Assembly (NCBI GenBank): GCA_903873705.1
Contig: CAIQPK010000048.1
Location: 103,603-167,602 of the forward strand
Length of the DNA stretch: 64,000 nucleotides
Origin: an uncultured Acidobacteriota bacterium
GTDB lineage: Bacteria; Acidobacteriota; Terriglobia; Terriglobales; Acidobacteriaceae
Direction: 5' to 3'
A program made the position numbers and the translations under genes. Numbering within the stretch: the stretch's first letter is position 1; each line of letters begins with the position of its first letter. This document shows, piece by piece, positions 8,292-16,700 of this stretch. The notes beneath the pieces were generated by a model that made no database searches, was not told where the DNA came from, and worked only from the letters and a program-made list of their open reading frames with translations.

Positions 8292-10949
8292 TTGGCCACC
8301 CATCCAACAGACCCCATCACCCCCACAGCACCGTCGCCAATCGACGCCGAGGAGTGGGCTGTTCTCCGCGCACTCGTTGAAGCCGCGCTCCAAATCGACC
8401 CGGAACATCGCGTCGATTTTCTTCGCCAGAAATCCCCCGACGAACGCCTGTACCAGGAAGCTCTGCAACTCCTCGATTGCGACGCCGACTCCAATGACCT
8501 CTTCGCTCCGCACCAGTGGACGCAGTGGGCAGCATCCCTCGACCTCGCCAGCGCTGCCCCCGGAACCCTCGTGGGAAACTACCGCATCGAAGCCGAACTC
8601 GGCCACGGCGGCATGGGCACCGTCTATCGCGCTACCCGCGCCGACGGCATCTACGACCAGCAGGTCGCCATCAAAATCCTCCAGGGTGGCAACCTCACCC
8701 CCTACCTCATTCGCCGCTTCGGCACCGAACGCCAGATTCTCGCCCGCCTCTCCCATCCCGGCATTGCCCGCCTCCTCGACGGCGGCATCCTCGCCGACGG
8801 CCGCCAATATCTTGTCCTGGAGTTCGTCGACGGCATCCCCATCGACCACTTCTGCGACCACCACCACCTCGACATGGAAGCCCGGCTGAAGCTGTTCCTC
8901 AAGGCCGCCGAAGCCGTTCAGTCCGCCCATCAGCAGTTCGTGCTGCACCTCGACATCAAGCCCGCCAACATTCTCGTCACACCTCTCGCCGAGCCCCGCC
9001 TGCTGGACTTCGGGATATCGCGCCTCGCATCCGAAACAACCACCGACGGTGCGTTAGCCGACGCCACCACGCAAATCCTCACACCCTCCTTCGCCAGTCC
9101 CGAACAGGCCTCCGGCCGGCCCATGGGTGTCGCCAGCGACGTCTTTTCGCTCGCCACCCTGCTCTACAAACTCCTCACCGGGCGCCTGCCCTACGCCATA
9201 GAACAAGCCACACCCATCGAAGCAGCTCGTATTCTCTGTCAGGTCGCTCCCGCGCTGCCCAGTTCAGTAGCGCCGCCAGCCTTTGCGTCAGCACTGCGTG
9301 GCGACCTCGACACCATCCTCCTGCAGGCCCTCCGCAAGGAACCCGAGCGCCGCTATCCCACCGTCGCCGCGTTCTGTGAAGACATTGAGCGCCATCTGCG
9401 CTCCGAACCCGTAACCGCTCATGCTGACAGCCTCGCCTACCGCTCCGCCAAGTTCCTGCGCCGCAATCGCGTCTCGACTATCGTCACCGCCATCGCCGCC
9501 ATCGCCGTCGTCGCAACAACAGCCGTTGCCATTCGCTCCGCGGTAGCTGCCCGCCGCCAGCGTGCCACCGCCGTGCGCCGCCTCTCCGACGTCCGAGGCC
9601 TCGCCCACTCCTACATCTTCGATCTCGTGCCCGAACTCCAGTCCTTCTCCGGCACCCTCAAAGTGCGTAACGAAGTCGTCCAGCGAGCGCTCGGTTATCT
9701 GCAAGCCATGTCACGCGAGACCGATGCCGACCCGGAAACGGAGCGCGAACTCGCCCTCGGCTACTTCACCATCGGCCGGCTGCAGGGCGCGCAGTACGCC
9801 AAGAGTCTTGGCGATCGCTCCAGCGCCCTGGACTCCTTCAGCCGCGGCCTCGCTATCCAGCAGAAGCTGGCCGCAACCGACCCCTCCAACCCCAAGGACG
9901 CCGGCCTCACAGCGCGCATCCTCATCGAGATGGCCAACCTCCACATCGTCTCCGGCGATATTGAAACCGGCCAGCTCCTGCTCGAACAGGCCTGGCGACT
10001 CGCCCAGCCAGCCATCGCCGCTGGCCCATCCTCGCCCTACTTTCTGAACGCGGCCAACGTTGCGTGGCACCTCAGCATGAATGCCTCCGGCGACGGCCGC
10101 TGGAACCTCGCCTCCCCCCAGCAGGGCCTGCGCTGGGCTCAGACCAACCGCACCATGCTCGAGCAATACGCCCGCGCTCACCCCGAAGCCATGCAGGAGC
10201 CCGGCTTCCTCAGTACGCTCTGCACCGCGCGAAGTTCTGAGGCGGACGCGCTGGTTCTGCTTGGACGCGATGACGAAGCCTTCGCCCTCGTCCGTGACAG
10301 CCTCCCGTACTTCGATACCGATCCGCCCCAGCAGGACCAAACCAGCCTCGAAACCCGCCGCTTCGTGCATAACCACTACGCCCGCATGCTGGTTGACCGT
10401 GGCGACCTGCGCCAGGCAACCGCCCTCTCCGCCATCCTCCGCCCAGAGGAGCGCCGCGAAACCAGGGAGACGGTAGGCCGCAGCCTGTGGGAGAAAATCG
10501 CCCTCGCCGGCACCATCGAATGGACCGCCAACATCGACTGGAGAAACGGCAAAACAGCGTTGGCCCACCAGGAAATGGCGGAGACGCTCCGAATATTCCG
10601 CGAGCTGAACAAGCAAGAGCCCGACCTGATATGGCCACTCACCGGCCTGCATGACGCCCTGCTCGAATTCGCCACATTGCCCGGAATGAAGCCAGTTGAT
10701 GCCGCGCCCATGTTCCGCGAGGCCCTGGCGATCTCTTCCAACTATCGCGCGCAACACCCCGCCGTAGGGAGCGCCAGTCTCGCCCAGGCCCGTGCCCATG
10801 CCGGACTGCAACAGGTAGCGCTCAAGCAAAAGCACCCGGAAGAAGCCGCCAAAGAGGCACGCGCCGTCCGCGAAACGCTGGCTCCGCTGCTGTCCGCACA
10901 TCCCGATCTGATCGCCGCAAAACGACTCGTTGAGGCCGCGAGCCACTAA
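8292..10949 (+). CDS. Membrane Ser/Thr protein kinase with TPR-like C-terminal region; HLD variant
   Basis: The layout is cytoplasmic kinase domain (~residues 95-365), one membrane helix (~395-420, 'STIVTAIAAIAVVATTAVAI'), then ~460 residues of helical TPR-like sequence. Kinase motifs are the glycine loop 'GHGGMGTVY', catalytic lysine in 'VAIKIL', 'LLDFGISRL' (DFG) and 'SPEQASG' (APE equivalent). The catalytic loop reads 'HLDIKPANIL' (bases 8946 on): the Arg of HRD is Leu, while the catalytic Asp, Lys and Asn are kept. The start is uncertain. No ATG precedes the conserved N-terminal region, and the TTG at 8292 is the best available. Upstream in-frame sequence overlaps the MFS gene and is a shadow. 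Its last 4 bases overlap the convergent ECF sigma gene. Confidence 0.9.
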   Translation: MATHPTDPITPTAPSPIDAEEWAVLRALVEAALQIDPEHRVDFLRQKSPDERLYQEALQLLDCDADSNDLFAPHQWTQWAASLDLASAAPGTLVGNYRIEAELGHGGMGTVYRATRADGIYDQQVAIKILQGGNLTPYLIRRFGTERQILARLSHPGIARLLDGGILADGRQYLVLEFVDGIPIDHFCDHHHLDMEARLKLFLKAAEAVQSAHQQFVLHLDIKPANILVTPLAEPRLLDFGISRLASETTTDGALADATTQILTPSFASPEQASGRPMGVASDVFSLATLLYKLLTGRLPYAIEQATPIEAARILCQVAPALPSSVAPPAFASALRGDLDTILLQALRKEPERRYPTVAAFCEDIERHLRSEPVTAHADSLAYRSAKFLRRNRVSTIVTAIAAIAVVATTAVAIRSAVAARRQRATAVRRLSDVRGLAHSYIFDLVPELQSFSGTLKVRNEVVQRALGYLQAMSRETDADPETERELALGYFTIGRLQGAQYAKSLGDRSSALDSFSRGLAIQQKLAATDPSNPKDAGLTARILIEMANLHIVSGDIETGQLLLEQAWRLAQPAIAAGPSSPYFLNAANVAWHLSMNASGDGRWNLASPQQGLRWAQTNRTMLEQYARAHPEAMQEPGFLSTLCTARSSEADALVLLGRDDEAFALVRDSLPYFDTDPPQQDQTSLETRRFVHNHYARMLVDRGDLRQATALSAILRPEERRETRETVGRSLWEKIALAGTIEWTANIDWRNGKTALAHQEMAETLRIFRELNKQEPDLIWPLTGLHDALLEFATLPGMKPVDAAPMFREALAISSNYRAQHPAVGSASLAQARAHAGLQQVALKQKHPEEAAKEARAVRETLAPLLSAHPDLIAAKRLVEAASH

Positions 10950-11518
10950 CCCTTCGTTGCCGGCCCGGCCCGGCGAAGCTCCCGCGCCAGCCACAATCGG
11001 CCCGAAGACCAGTCGCGTGAAACGGTCGCCTCCGACACACCCACGAACTCGGCCATCTCCGGGATGGTCAGCCCCCCGAATATCTGCAGCTCAGCCACCA
11101 GGGCCTGCCGCTTGTCCAGCACAGCCAGCCGGTTCAACACCTCGTCCACCACCGAAAACGCCATCACCTGTGGCGCCAACGGCTCTTCCGATTCCTGCAG
11201 GCAGAGCAGGGTCGCTCCTCCCCCACGCTTGAGCGCGCTGCGCGTCTGCTCATGCGTCGCCAGGATGCGACGCATCATCTGCGCGGCAATCCCCAACAGC
11301 TGCGCACGATTACTGAAGTCCACGCTGTGCTGCCCCACCAGCCGCAGGTAGGTTTCGCTCACCAGCGCCGTCGGCTGCAGGGTATGGTTCGCACGCTCCT
11401 GGCGCATGCAGCTGGCAGCCATGCGGTGCAGCTCGCTGTACACCAGCGGCAGCATCTCATCCAGCCTTGTCTTCTGCGTCCGATCGGATAGGTCAAGGGT
11501 CTGCATGGCCGTGGTCAC
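10946..11518 (-). CDS. ECF-type RNA polymerase sigma factor (Sig-70_X6-like)
   Basis: This 190-residue protein is a paralog of the one at 651-1223. Region 2 shows 'VYSELHRMAASCM', 'TLQPTALVSETYLRL' and 'AAQMMRRILATHEQ'. Region 4 shows 'ELQIFGGLTIPEMAEFVGVS' and the recognition helix 'ATVSRDWSSGRLWLARELR'. Its stop codon (TAG on the minus strand, 10946-10948) overlaps the TAA of the kinase (10947-10949), so the two transcripts must run into each other. The plus-strand gene at 11690 is divergent from it, with ~170 bases between. No membrane anti-sigma factor adjoins. The kinase on the opposite strand is the obvious candidate regulator, as in the first module at the left end. Confidence 0.93.
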   Translation of the reverse strand: MTTAMQTLDLSDRTQKTRLDEMLPLVYSELHRMAASCMRQERANHTLQPTALVSETYLRLVGQHSVDFSNRAQLLGIAAQMMRRILATHEQTRSALKRGGGATLLCLQESEEPLAPQVMAFSVVDEVLNRLAVLDKRQALVAELQIFGGLTIPEMAEFVGVSEATVSRDWSSGRLWLARELRRAGPATKG

Positions 11519-11689
11519 CAGAAGAGTACCAGTGGTTTGACGATTCTGGCAGCACCGTGAGGATGTTTCGCCGCGCTTTCAGCGTTAACCCATAGCAGCA
11601 CTCTCCAAATATTCGGGCTTACGCTCTATGCGCGCCGCCAAACGTAGGCCCCATTGGTCAGTGCACTGCGAATTCTCGTGAGGTGCCCC

Positions 11690-12712
11690 ATGTCATCGCC
11701 GTTTCGTCTCGCTCGCTTTCTTTCAGGACTCACCCTCCTCACCGCCATCGCCCTGCCCGCTCACGCCATCAGCTTCGGCAGCAAGGACAAGGTGAAAGTC
11801 GTCAATGGCGGCCCACTCAAGGAAGGAACAACCTTCGCGCTCGGTTCTTTCCGGGTCTGTTTCATCACCGAAGATGAAGTGGTTTCCGTAGCTAAAGGCA
11901 GCTGGGTAACCGGAGGCAGCAGTTCGTCGGCAGCCATGTCTGGTTCACTCGAAGGCCTCGACCAGGCCACCATGCAGAAGATCGCAGACAAGATTTACGC
12001 CGACTTCCTCAAGCAGGCGGCCGGGCGGGGTGTCACCTTGACCGACTCCGTACACCTGGCCCAGGCTTCACCCACCTACAAGGCCATGCAGATGACCGCC
12101 AACTACTCCACCGGCCGCATGGGAACCATGGTCATTCCGACCGGACAGCAATCCGTGCCGCTCGCCGAAGACGCCAGCGAAAAATCCAACAAAGGCTCCA
12201 AGGGGCTCATGTCCCAGTGGAAGCAGATGGGCGCCACCGACTTCGCCACGGCCGACGCGAACAAGCTCTTCCCCGTCGCCGCAAAGGAAGCCGGCATGCC
12301 CGTCCTGGGTGTCACCATCGTCGTCAACTTCGCCGACTTCAAGGGCGGCAACGGCAGTTTCGGCAACTCCAAGGTGGGCATGATGCCCGGCGCCACCATC
12401 GAAGGCAGTCTCAAGACCGAGCTCCTGCGCGCCACCTCGATCGTCGCCTGGGGACCGAAAACCGCTACCTGCCCAGCCTGCATGGCGCAGGCCTTGCTTG
12501 AAGGCACCGTGCACTCCACCGAGCCCATAGGCAGCACTGAAACCCACAAGGGATCCAAGGGCATCAGTGGCCTCGTCGGCATCGGTCCCACCAATTCGTA
12601 TGCAAAGAAGGGTACGACCATCTATGTCGACCTTCCCGCCTATGAAACCAACGTGCTCGCCGTCGCCGCTGAAGCCAACGAAATGCTGGTGGCCGAGCTA
12701 GGCAGGAAATAG
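11690..12712 (+). CDS. Secreted protein of unknown function
   Basis: A 340-residue protein that I do not recognise. The N-terminus 'MSSPFRLARFLSGLTLLTAI..PAHA' is a standard Sec signal peptide, with cleavage expected after AHA. The start at 11690 is preferred because GTGAGGTG lies just upstream and the signal peptide begins there; an in-frame start at 11654 would add 12 residues ahead of it. The mature part has a region with 'FRVCFITEDEVVSVAKGS', a helix-rich stretch around residues 95-130, repeated Gly/Ser-rich turns, and a 'TCPACMAQAL' CxxC pair near residue 260. The CxxC could be a disulfide or metal site. An intrinsic terminator follows about 70 bases after the stop, so it is probably transcribed alone. 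Confidence 0.75.
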   Translation: MSSPFRLARFLSGLTLLTAIALPAHAISFGSKDKVKVVNGGPLKEGTTFALGSFRVCFITEDEVVSVAKGSWVTGGSSSSAAMSGSLEGLDQATMQKIADKIYADFLKQAAGRGVTLTDSVHLAQASPTYKAMQMTANYSTGRMGTMVIPTGQQSVPLAEDASEKSNKGSKGLMSQWKQMGATDFATADANKLFPVAAKEAGMPVLGVTIVVNFADFKGGNGSFGNSKVGMMPGATIEGSLKTELLRATSIVAWGPKTATCPACMAQALLEGTVHSTEPIGSTETHKGSKGISGLVGIGPTNSYAKKGTTIYVDLPAYETNVLAVAAEANEMLVAELGRK

Positions 12713-12782
12713 GTCATTTTCACATTCATGCTTTCGGCGACGGGCATGAGGATTACCGCAAGGGAGTCGCCGGACTTCACTC

Positions 12783-12818
12783 GAACGCTCCGCTCAACTA
12801 GGGAGCGTTCCCTTTTTT
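12783..12818 (+). terminator. Rho-independent terminator of the secreted unknown gene
   Basis: The arms GAACGCTCC (12783-12791) and GGAGCGTTC (12802-12810) are perfectly complementary around a 10-base loop. They are followed by CC and six T (12813-12818). It lies 71 bases after the stop at 12712. Confidence 0.85.
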
Positions 12819-12831
12819 GGTCCTCAACCAC

Positions 12832-12897
12832 GCAGGCTTTTGTAGTCAACCGTGCAGGCCTTTGTCGTCAACCGAGCAGGCCTTTGTCGTCAACCGA
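12832..12897. repeat. Three tandem 22-bp repeats
   Basis: There are three head-to-tail copies of a 22-base unit beginning GCAGGCCTTTGTCGTCAACC at 12832, 12854 and 12876. Copies two and three are identical. Copy one differs at four bases (T for C at position 7, T for C-type changes at 10 and 13, and the last base). A partial fourth copy (TTTTTGGTCCTCAACCAC) precedes them, running out of the terminator T-tract. There is no spacer sequence between units. Confidence 0.85.
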
Positions 12898-13173
12898 GCA
12901 AGACCGGCACGAACCTCCGACCGGTTCGCCACGCCAGTCCGTGGACGACGCTCAAAAGGGCACTGTCTCGCTATCTTTCCTGCGTCCGGTCCGCGGAGCG
13001 CGCTGGAAACTACCCCTATCGCCGTGCGCTCGCCGCTCAGGCCGCCGACCCGCTGAAAGAGTTCCGTCTTGCCAGGAATGTCGCCTCAGCCACAGCGTAG
13101 AGCCCCGAAACAAAACGGCTTTAGCCGGTGTCGCAACCACTGAAGGCCGCCTCCCGCTTCATCAGCGGCCCCT

Positions 13174-13503
13174 TTGCCCAACGCGTACATCGGCCTGCTG
13201 CTGGAACACGGTATCCAGCCCAGCATGGGCCGTGTCGGCAACCCTTACGACAACGCAAAAATGCGGAGCTTCATGAAGACGCTCAAACAGGAGGAAATCT
13301 ACACTCGACGGTACCGCGACCGCATCGATCTGGAAGCCTGCATCGGCGAGGTCATCGAGCGGTACTACAATCGCAGACCGCTGCACTCGGCCCTGGGCTA
13401 CCGCACCCCCGAGCAGTTCGAATACAGCCTGCACCCACTCCCGTCCGCACAAGAAGCAATCAGCGAACGGCAAACTGGGACTTCTGACGCTGACTCACTC
13501 TAA
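13174..13503 (+). pseudogene. IS3-family transposase (OrfB) C-terminal remnant
   Basis: About 96 residues match the end of an IS3-type integrase core: 'HGIQPSMGRVGNPYDNAKM', 'SFMKTLKQEEIY' and 'YYNRRPLHSALGYRTPEQFE'. Only the last third of OrfB is present. The first two catalytic aspartates and all of OrfA are missing, and the frame begins with a TTG that is not a real start. At the position where active members have the catalytic glutamate (N-A-x-C-E-S-F), this copy reads N-A-K-M-R-S-F. It is therefore both truncated and mutated in the DDE site. I could not define the terminal inverted repeats; the element's right end is probably just after 13500. Confidence 0.82.
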
Positions 13504-13776
13504 GGGGTCACGCCAACTCCCCCAAATCCTGTCAAGCCCCCGCGCCTCTGCAAAACGTTGCAAACCCGCATCAACACACGCGATTCTCGTTCAAAATACC
13601 TGGCACATTTATTCGGGTCGACTCTCTACAATAGGAATAGGCCGAAATCCATCAACGGGAACCGTAAAGCCAGACCCGCTCAGGGTCTGCCCAGACCTCA
13701 CCCTGTATTTTGAAGACTTTGGAGATCTGGATCTGGGGGGCACCCCCCCCCCAGACAGGTCAATCGAGTTCCCCGA
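13504..13776. other. Intergenic region with two hairpins and a 10-C tract
   Basis: No gene is seen. A 7-bp hairpin CAGACCC/GGGTCTG lies at 13671-13677 and 13683-13689. A second pairs CTGGGGGG (13733-13740) with part of a ten-base C run ending CCAG (13743-13754). Either could end transcription of the minus-strand gene whose stop is at 13777, but neither has a proper T-tract on that strand. Confidence 0.5.
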
Positions 13777-16700
13777 TCAAGGCAGGTACACCGTGGCATT
13801 CACCGACTGATACGTCGTCGGCTGCACGAACCCGGTAGCCGCTCCCAGCGTCAGCGTAGTCGTTCCCGCCGCCACCGAATGGAAGTTGAACGTCCCCGAA
13901 GTAGCCCCCGCCGCAAACGTCACGGTAGAGCTAACCGGAGCACCCACACCCGGCTGCGAGCTGGTCACCTGCAGCGATGTGCCGGCCTGCGGATTCACCT
14001 GCGCATTCGCCAGCCACTGGCCCGCATCGTTCAGGATGGCCGGTGTCACCGTAACGCTGCCATCACCATTCGACTTCCCGCGCACAAAGTCGAACTGCCG
14101 GAACACAAACCCAGCCGGCCGCACCGTCACCGTAATGGTCCGGCTCTGGTACAGCGGTCCGGTAAACGTGATCGTCGTCGTCCCGGCCTTCAGTCCTTGC
14201 ACATAGAAGTTGTTGTTCACATAGTTGAGCCCCTGCAGCGAGATACTGCTTCCTCCCACCACGGTCGCAGAATTCGACAGCACCGCAATCGTCGGATCGG
14301 CGATCGTCACCGTCACCTGCAGCGTAGTGATATTGGTCGTGGTCCCCGACAGCGATTCATTGCCGACCACTTCCATTCCGACGCCCGCATCAATGTCATG
14401 CGACTCGATAACCAGCGCGTAAGTCGCATCGCCCTTGTTGACGGCAGTCGCGATGCCCATTTTCCGGCCTGCCGTTGACGTGTTGTAAAGGCCCGTAGAT
14501 TGCGTGGCCAGGCTGAACGTCGTCATGCCATTCGTCAGGCCGGTGTAAGGCAGGTACGCCAGCCCCAGGCTCGTATCGTAAGCATTCGATACCGGTGCAA
14601 ACACGCCGATCGTCGGATCGGCGATCGCCACCGAGAAAGTAGGCGCCGTCGCTCCCGGATTGATGCCACAGTTAGTAGACCCAGCCAGGCAATCGCTGAC
14701 CACGCTGTTGCTATAAGGATCGAGCAGCGAAATGATCGCACCCAGCTTCGCCGTGCCGCTCGTGGGTACCGTGTCAGACGCAAGCGACGTGCTCGCACTG
14801 AACAGCGTGAACCCAGCCTTGTAGATCGCCACCGTCACGTCGTAAGGCGTATAACCATGCGCCGTCACATGCAGCTTCGTATACCCCGGGACCACCCCCT
14901 GGATATAGAACGGCGGCGGCCCACCGGTACCCTGCGCAACGCCCGTAACATTATTGAACGTCAAGCTCGACGCCGTTCCCATCACCGCCGGATCAAGCGA
15001 AAGCTTCGCCAGCGTCGGATCGGCCAGCGTCACCGTAATGCTGATACCGCCCGAAGCCGGAAGATTCGACGTCCCCGCATAAGCCTTCGTATAGAAGCCG
15101 GCGCCGGTCGTAATATCGGGAACCGAGAACGTCGGCCCAGAGACGGATGCTACACCTGAACTGAAGGTACCCGCCGTGAATCCAGACGGCTGCGAAATGG
15201 CCAACGTCGAGAACCCAACCTCGTTGGGAACAAACGTCGTCGTAGCCGAAACATTTGCCGGCGTAAACGTCAGCGCACTCGTGGAAATCGTTCCCGTTGT
15301 CGTGTTCGAACTCGTCACATTCGCCGTCAGCGAAAGTCCCGGGTTCAGCTGGCAGGAGCTCGTTCCACAGTAATTAGCGACCGCCCCAGTCGAAGCATTC
15401 AACATGGCCAGGTAAGCGGTAAGCGTTGTGGGTGCCGTTTGTGTCGTCGTGGAGAGCGTGCCGCCACCTGACAGGAACACGACGCCCGACGGCAGCACCG
15501 TCAGTGCCACCGGAGTCGTCGTATACCCCGGCGCCGATACCGTCAGCGTCGTCGTCCCCGGCGAAATGCCCTGGACATAGTAGGTGAGTGCGCCGCCCGC
15601 AAAATTGGGAATCGTAGCCACGGCAGTGCCCAGCACGTTCACATTAGTGCTGATGACGGCAACCGCTCCGTTCCCACTGGCGATGGAGACGGTGCGGGTT
15701 CCGCCGCCAGGCGCAGAGATAGCGGTGCTCACCGGCCAGGTGAGATTCACTCCGGTGTTCACCGGCTGCGTCGTGATCTTCGACTGCGTCACAAACACGG
15801 ACAACTGGCTCGGCCCATACCCCGCCGCCCTCTGCGCAAAGGGCGCAGGAGTCGTTCCAATCAGCACAACCGTCTGGCCAGCCGCCTGTCCCTGGAGCGT
15901 TCCGGTAGCGAAACCCGTCAGCGGAGCGAACGTAAAGTCGGTCAGTGTGGCGATGGACGTGTCCTGACTGATCACTGGGAAAGTATTTGCCGTTCCTGGA
16001 GTGATGAAGCAGTTCGTCACGGTGTTCACGTAACAGGAGAAGCCTGGCCCGACGTTCAAGATCAACGTCAGTGGATAGGGGGAGTCACTGGTGTTCACAA
16101 ACACGTTCGACCCCGAGCTAAACCCGACGCTCGCCGTGGTGATGCTTGCGGCCATCGTCACGGTCTTGTAGCCCGTCGCACTCACCGTGATGGTCGAGGT
16201 GCCCGCAGCGAGGCCCTGGAAGTAAAGTGTCGGTAAGGCACTGGCGACTCCAGGCAAGGTGACCGAAGCCGTTCCCGTGCCGGTAGGGGACGTAGTGATC
16301 ACCACAGCCGCCGGATTGCTACTGGTCACCGTCACGGTTGCACCACCCGGATTCGTCTCCGCCAGCGACAGCGTGCCGTTGATGATCGTCGTTACACCCG
16401 GAGCGCCGAATACACCCGCTGGCAGCGTGAACGTAGGCTGTGCAACCTGTTGCACAAATGAGGTGTATGTACTCGAAGGCGTGCTGAACCCGCTCGGCTG
16501 GGTTCCCAGCGAGACCGTCGTCGAACCGGCACCCACCGGGACGAATTGCGTCGTCAGCAGCGCGTCCCCAGCATTGAACGTCACCGGACTCGCCGTGATG
16601 GTGCCGACCGCAGTACTTGAGCTCGTGACACCGATGCTGAAGCTGCTGCCGGGGTTCAGCCTGCATCCGCTCACCGCTACGCCAGCTGTGTTGAAGCCAC

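Larger units (their letters stand above)
12713..13173. other. Non-coding stretch upstream of the transposase remnant
   Basis: Apart from the terminator and the 22-bp repeats, no convincing gene is visible. Open frames on the plus strand across 12728-13276 are Arg/Ser/Pro-rich, start inside the terminator region and run through the repeats without any recognisable family pattern. The block probably represents insertion debris. Confidence 0.55.

Noticed and set aside
9711..10994. Long minus-strand frame (427 codons) opposite the kinase gene
   Set aside because: Glycine/valine-rich mirror of a GC-rich coding strand, with no family motif; it overlaps a confident gene completely.
12832..12897. 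Possible CRISPR array
   Set aside because: Units are only 22 bases and directly contiguous with no spacers; no cas genes nearby.
12728..13276. Plus-strand frame across the terminator, 22-bp repeats and IS remnant
   Set aside because: Starts within a terminator region, reads through tandem repeats and has no protein-like pattern.
13733..13754. C10/G6 tract as a terminator of the giant minus-strand gene
   Set aside because: It can form a hairpin but has no U-tract on the minus strand, so I kept it only as part of the intergenic note.
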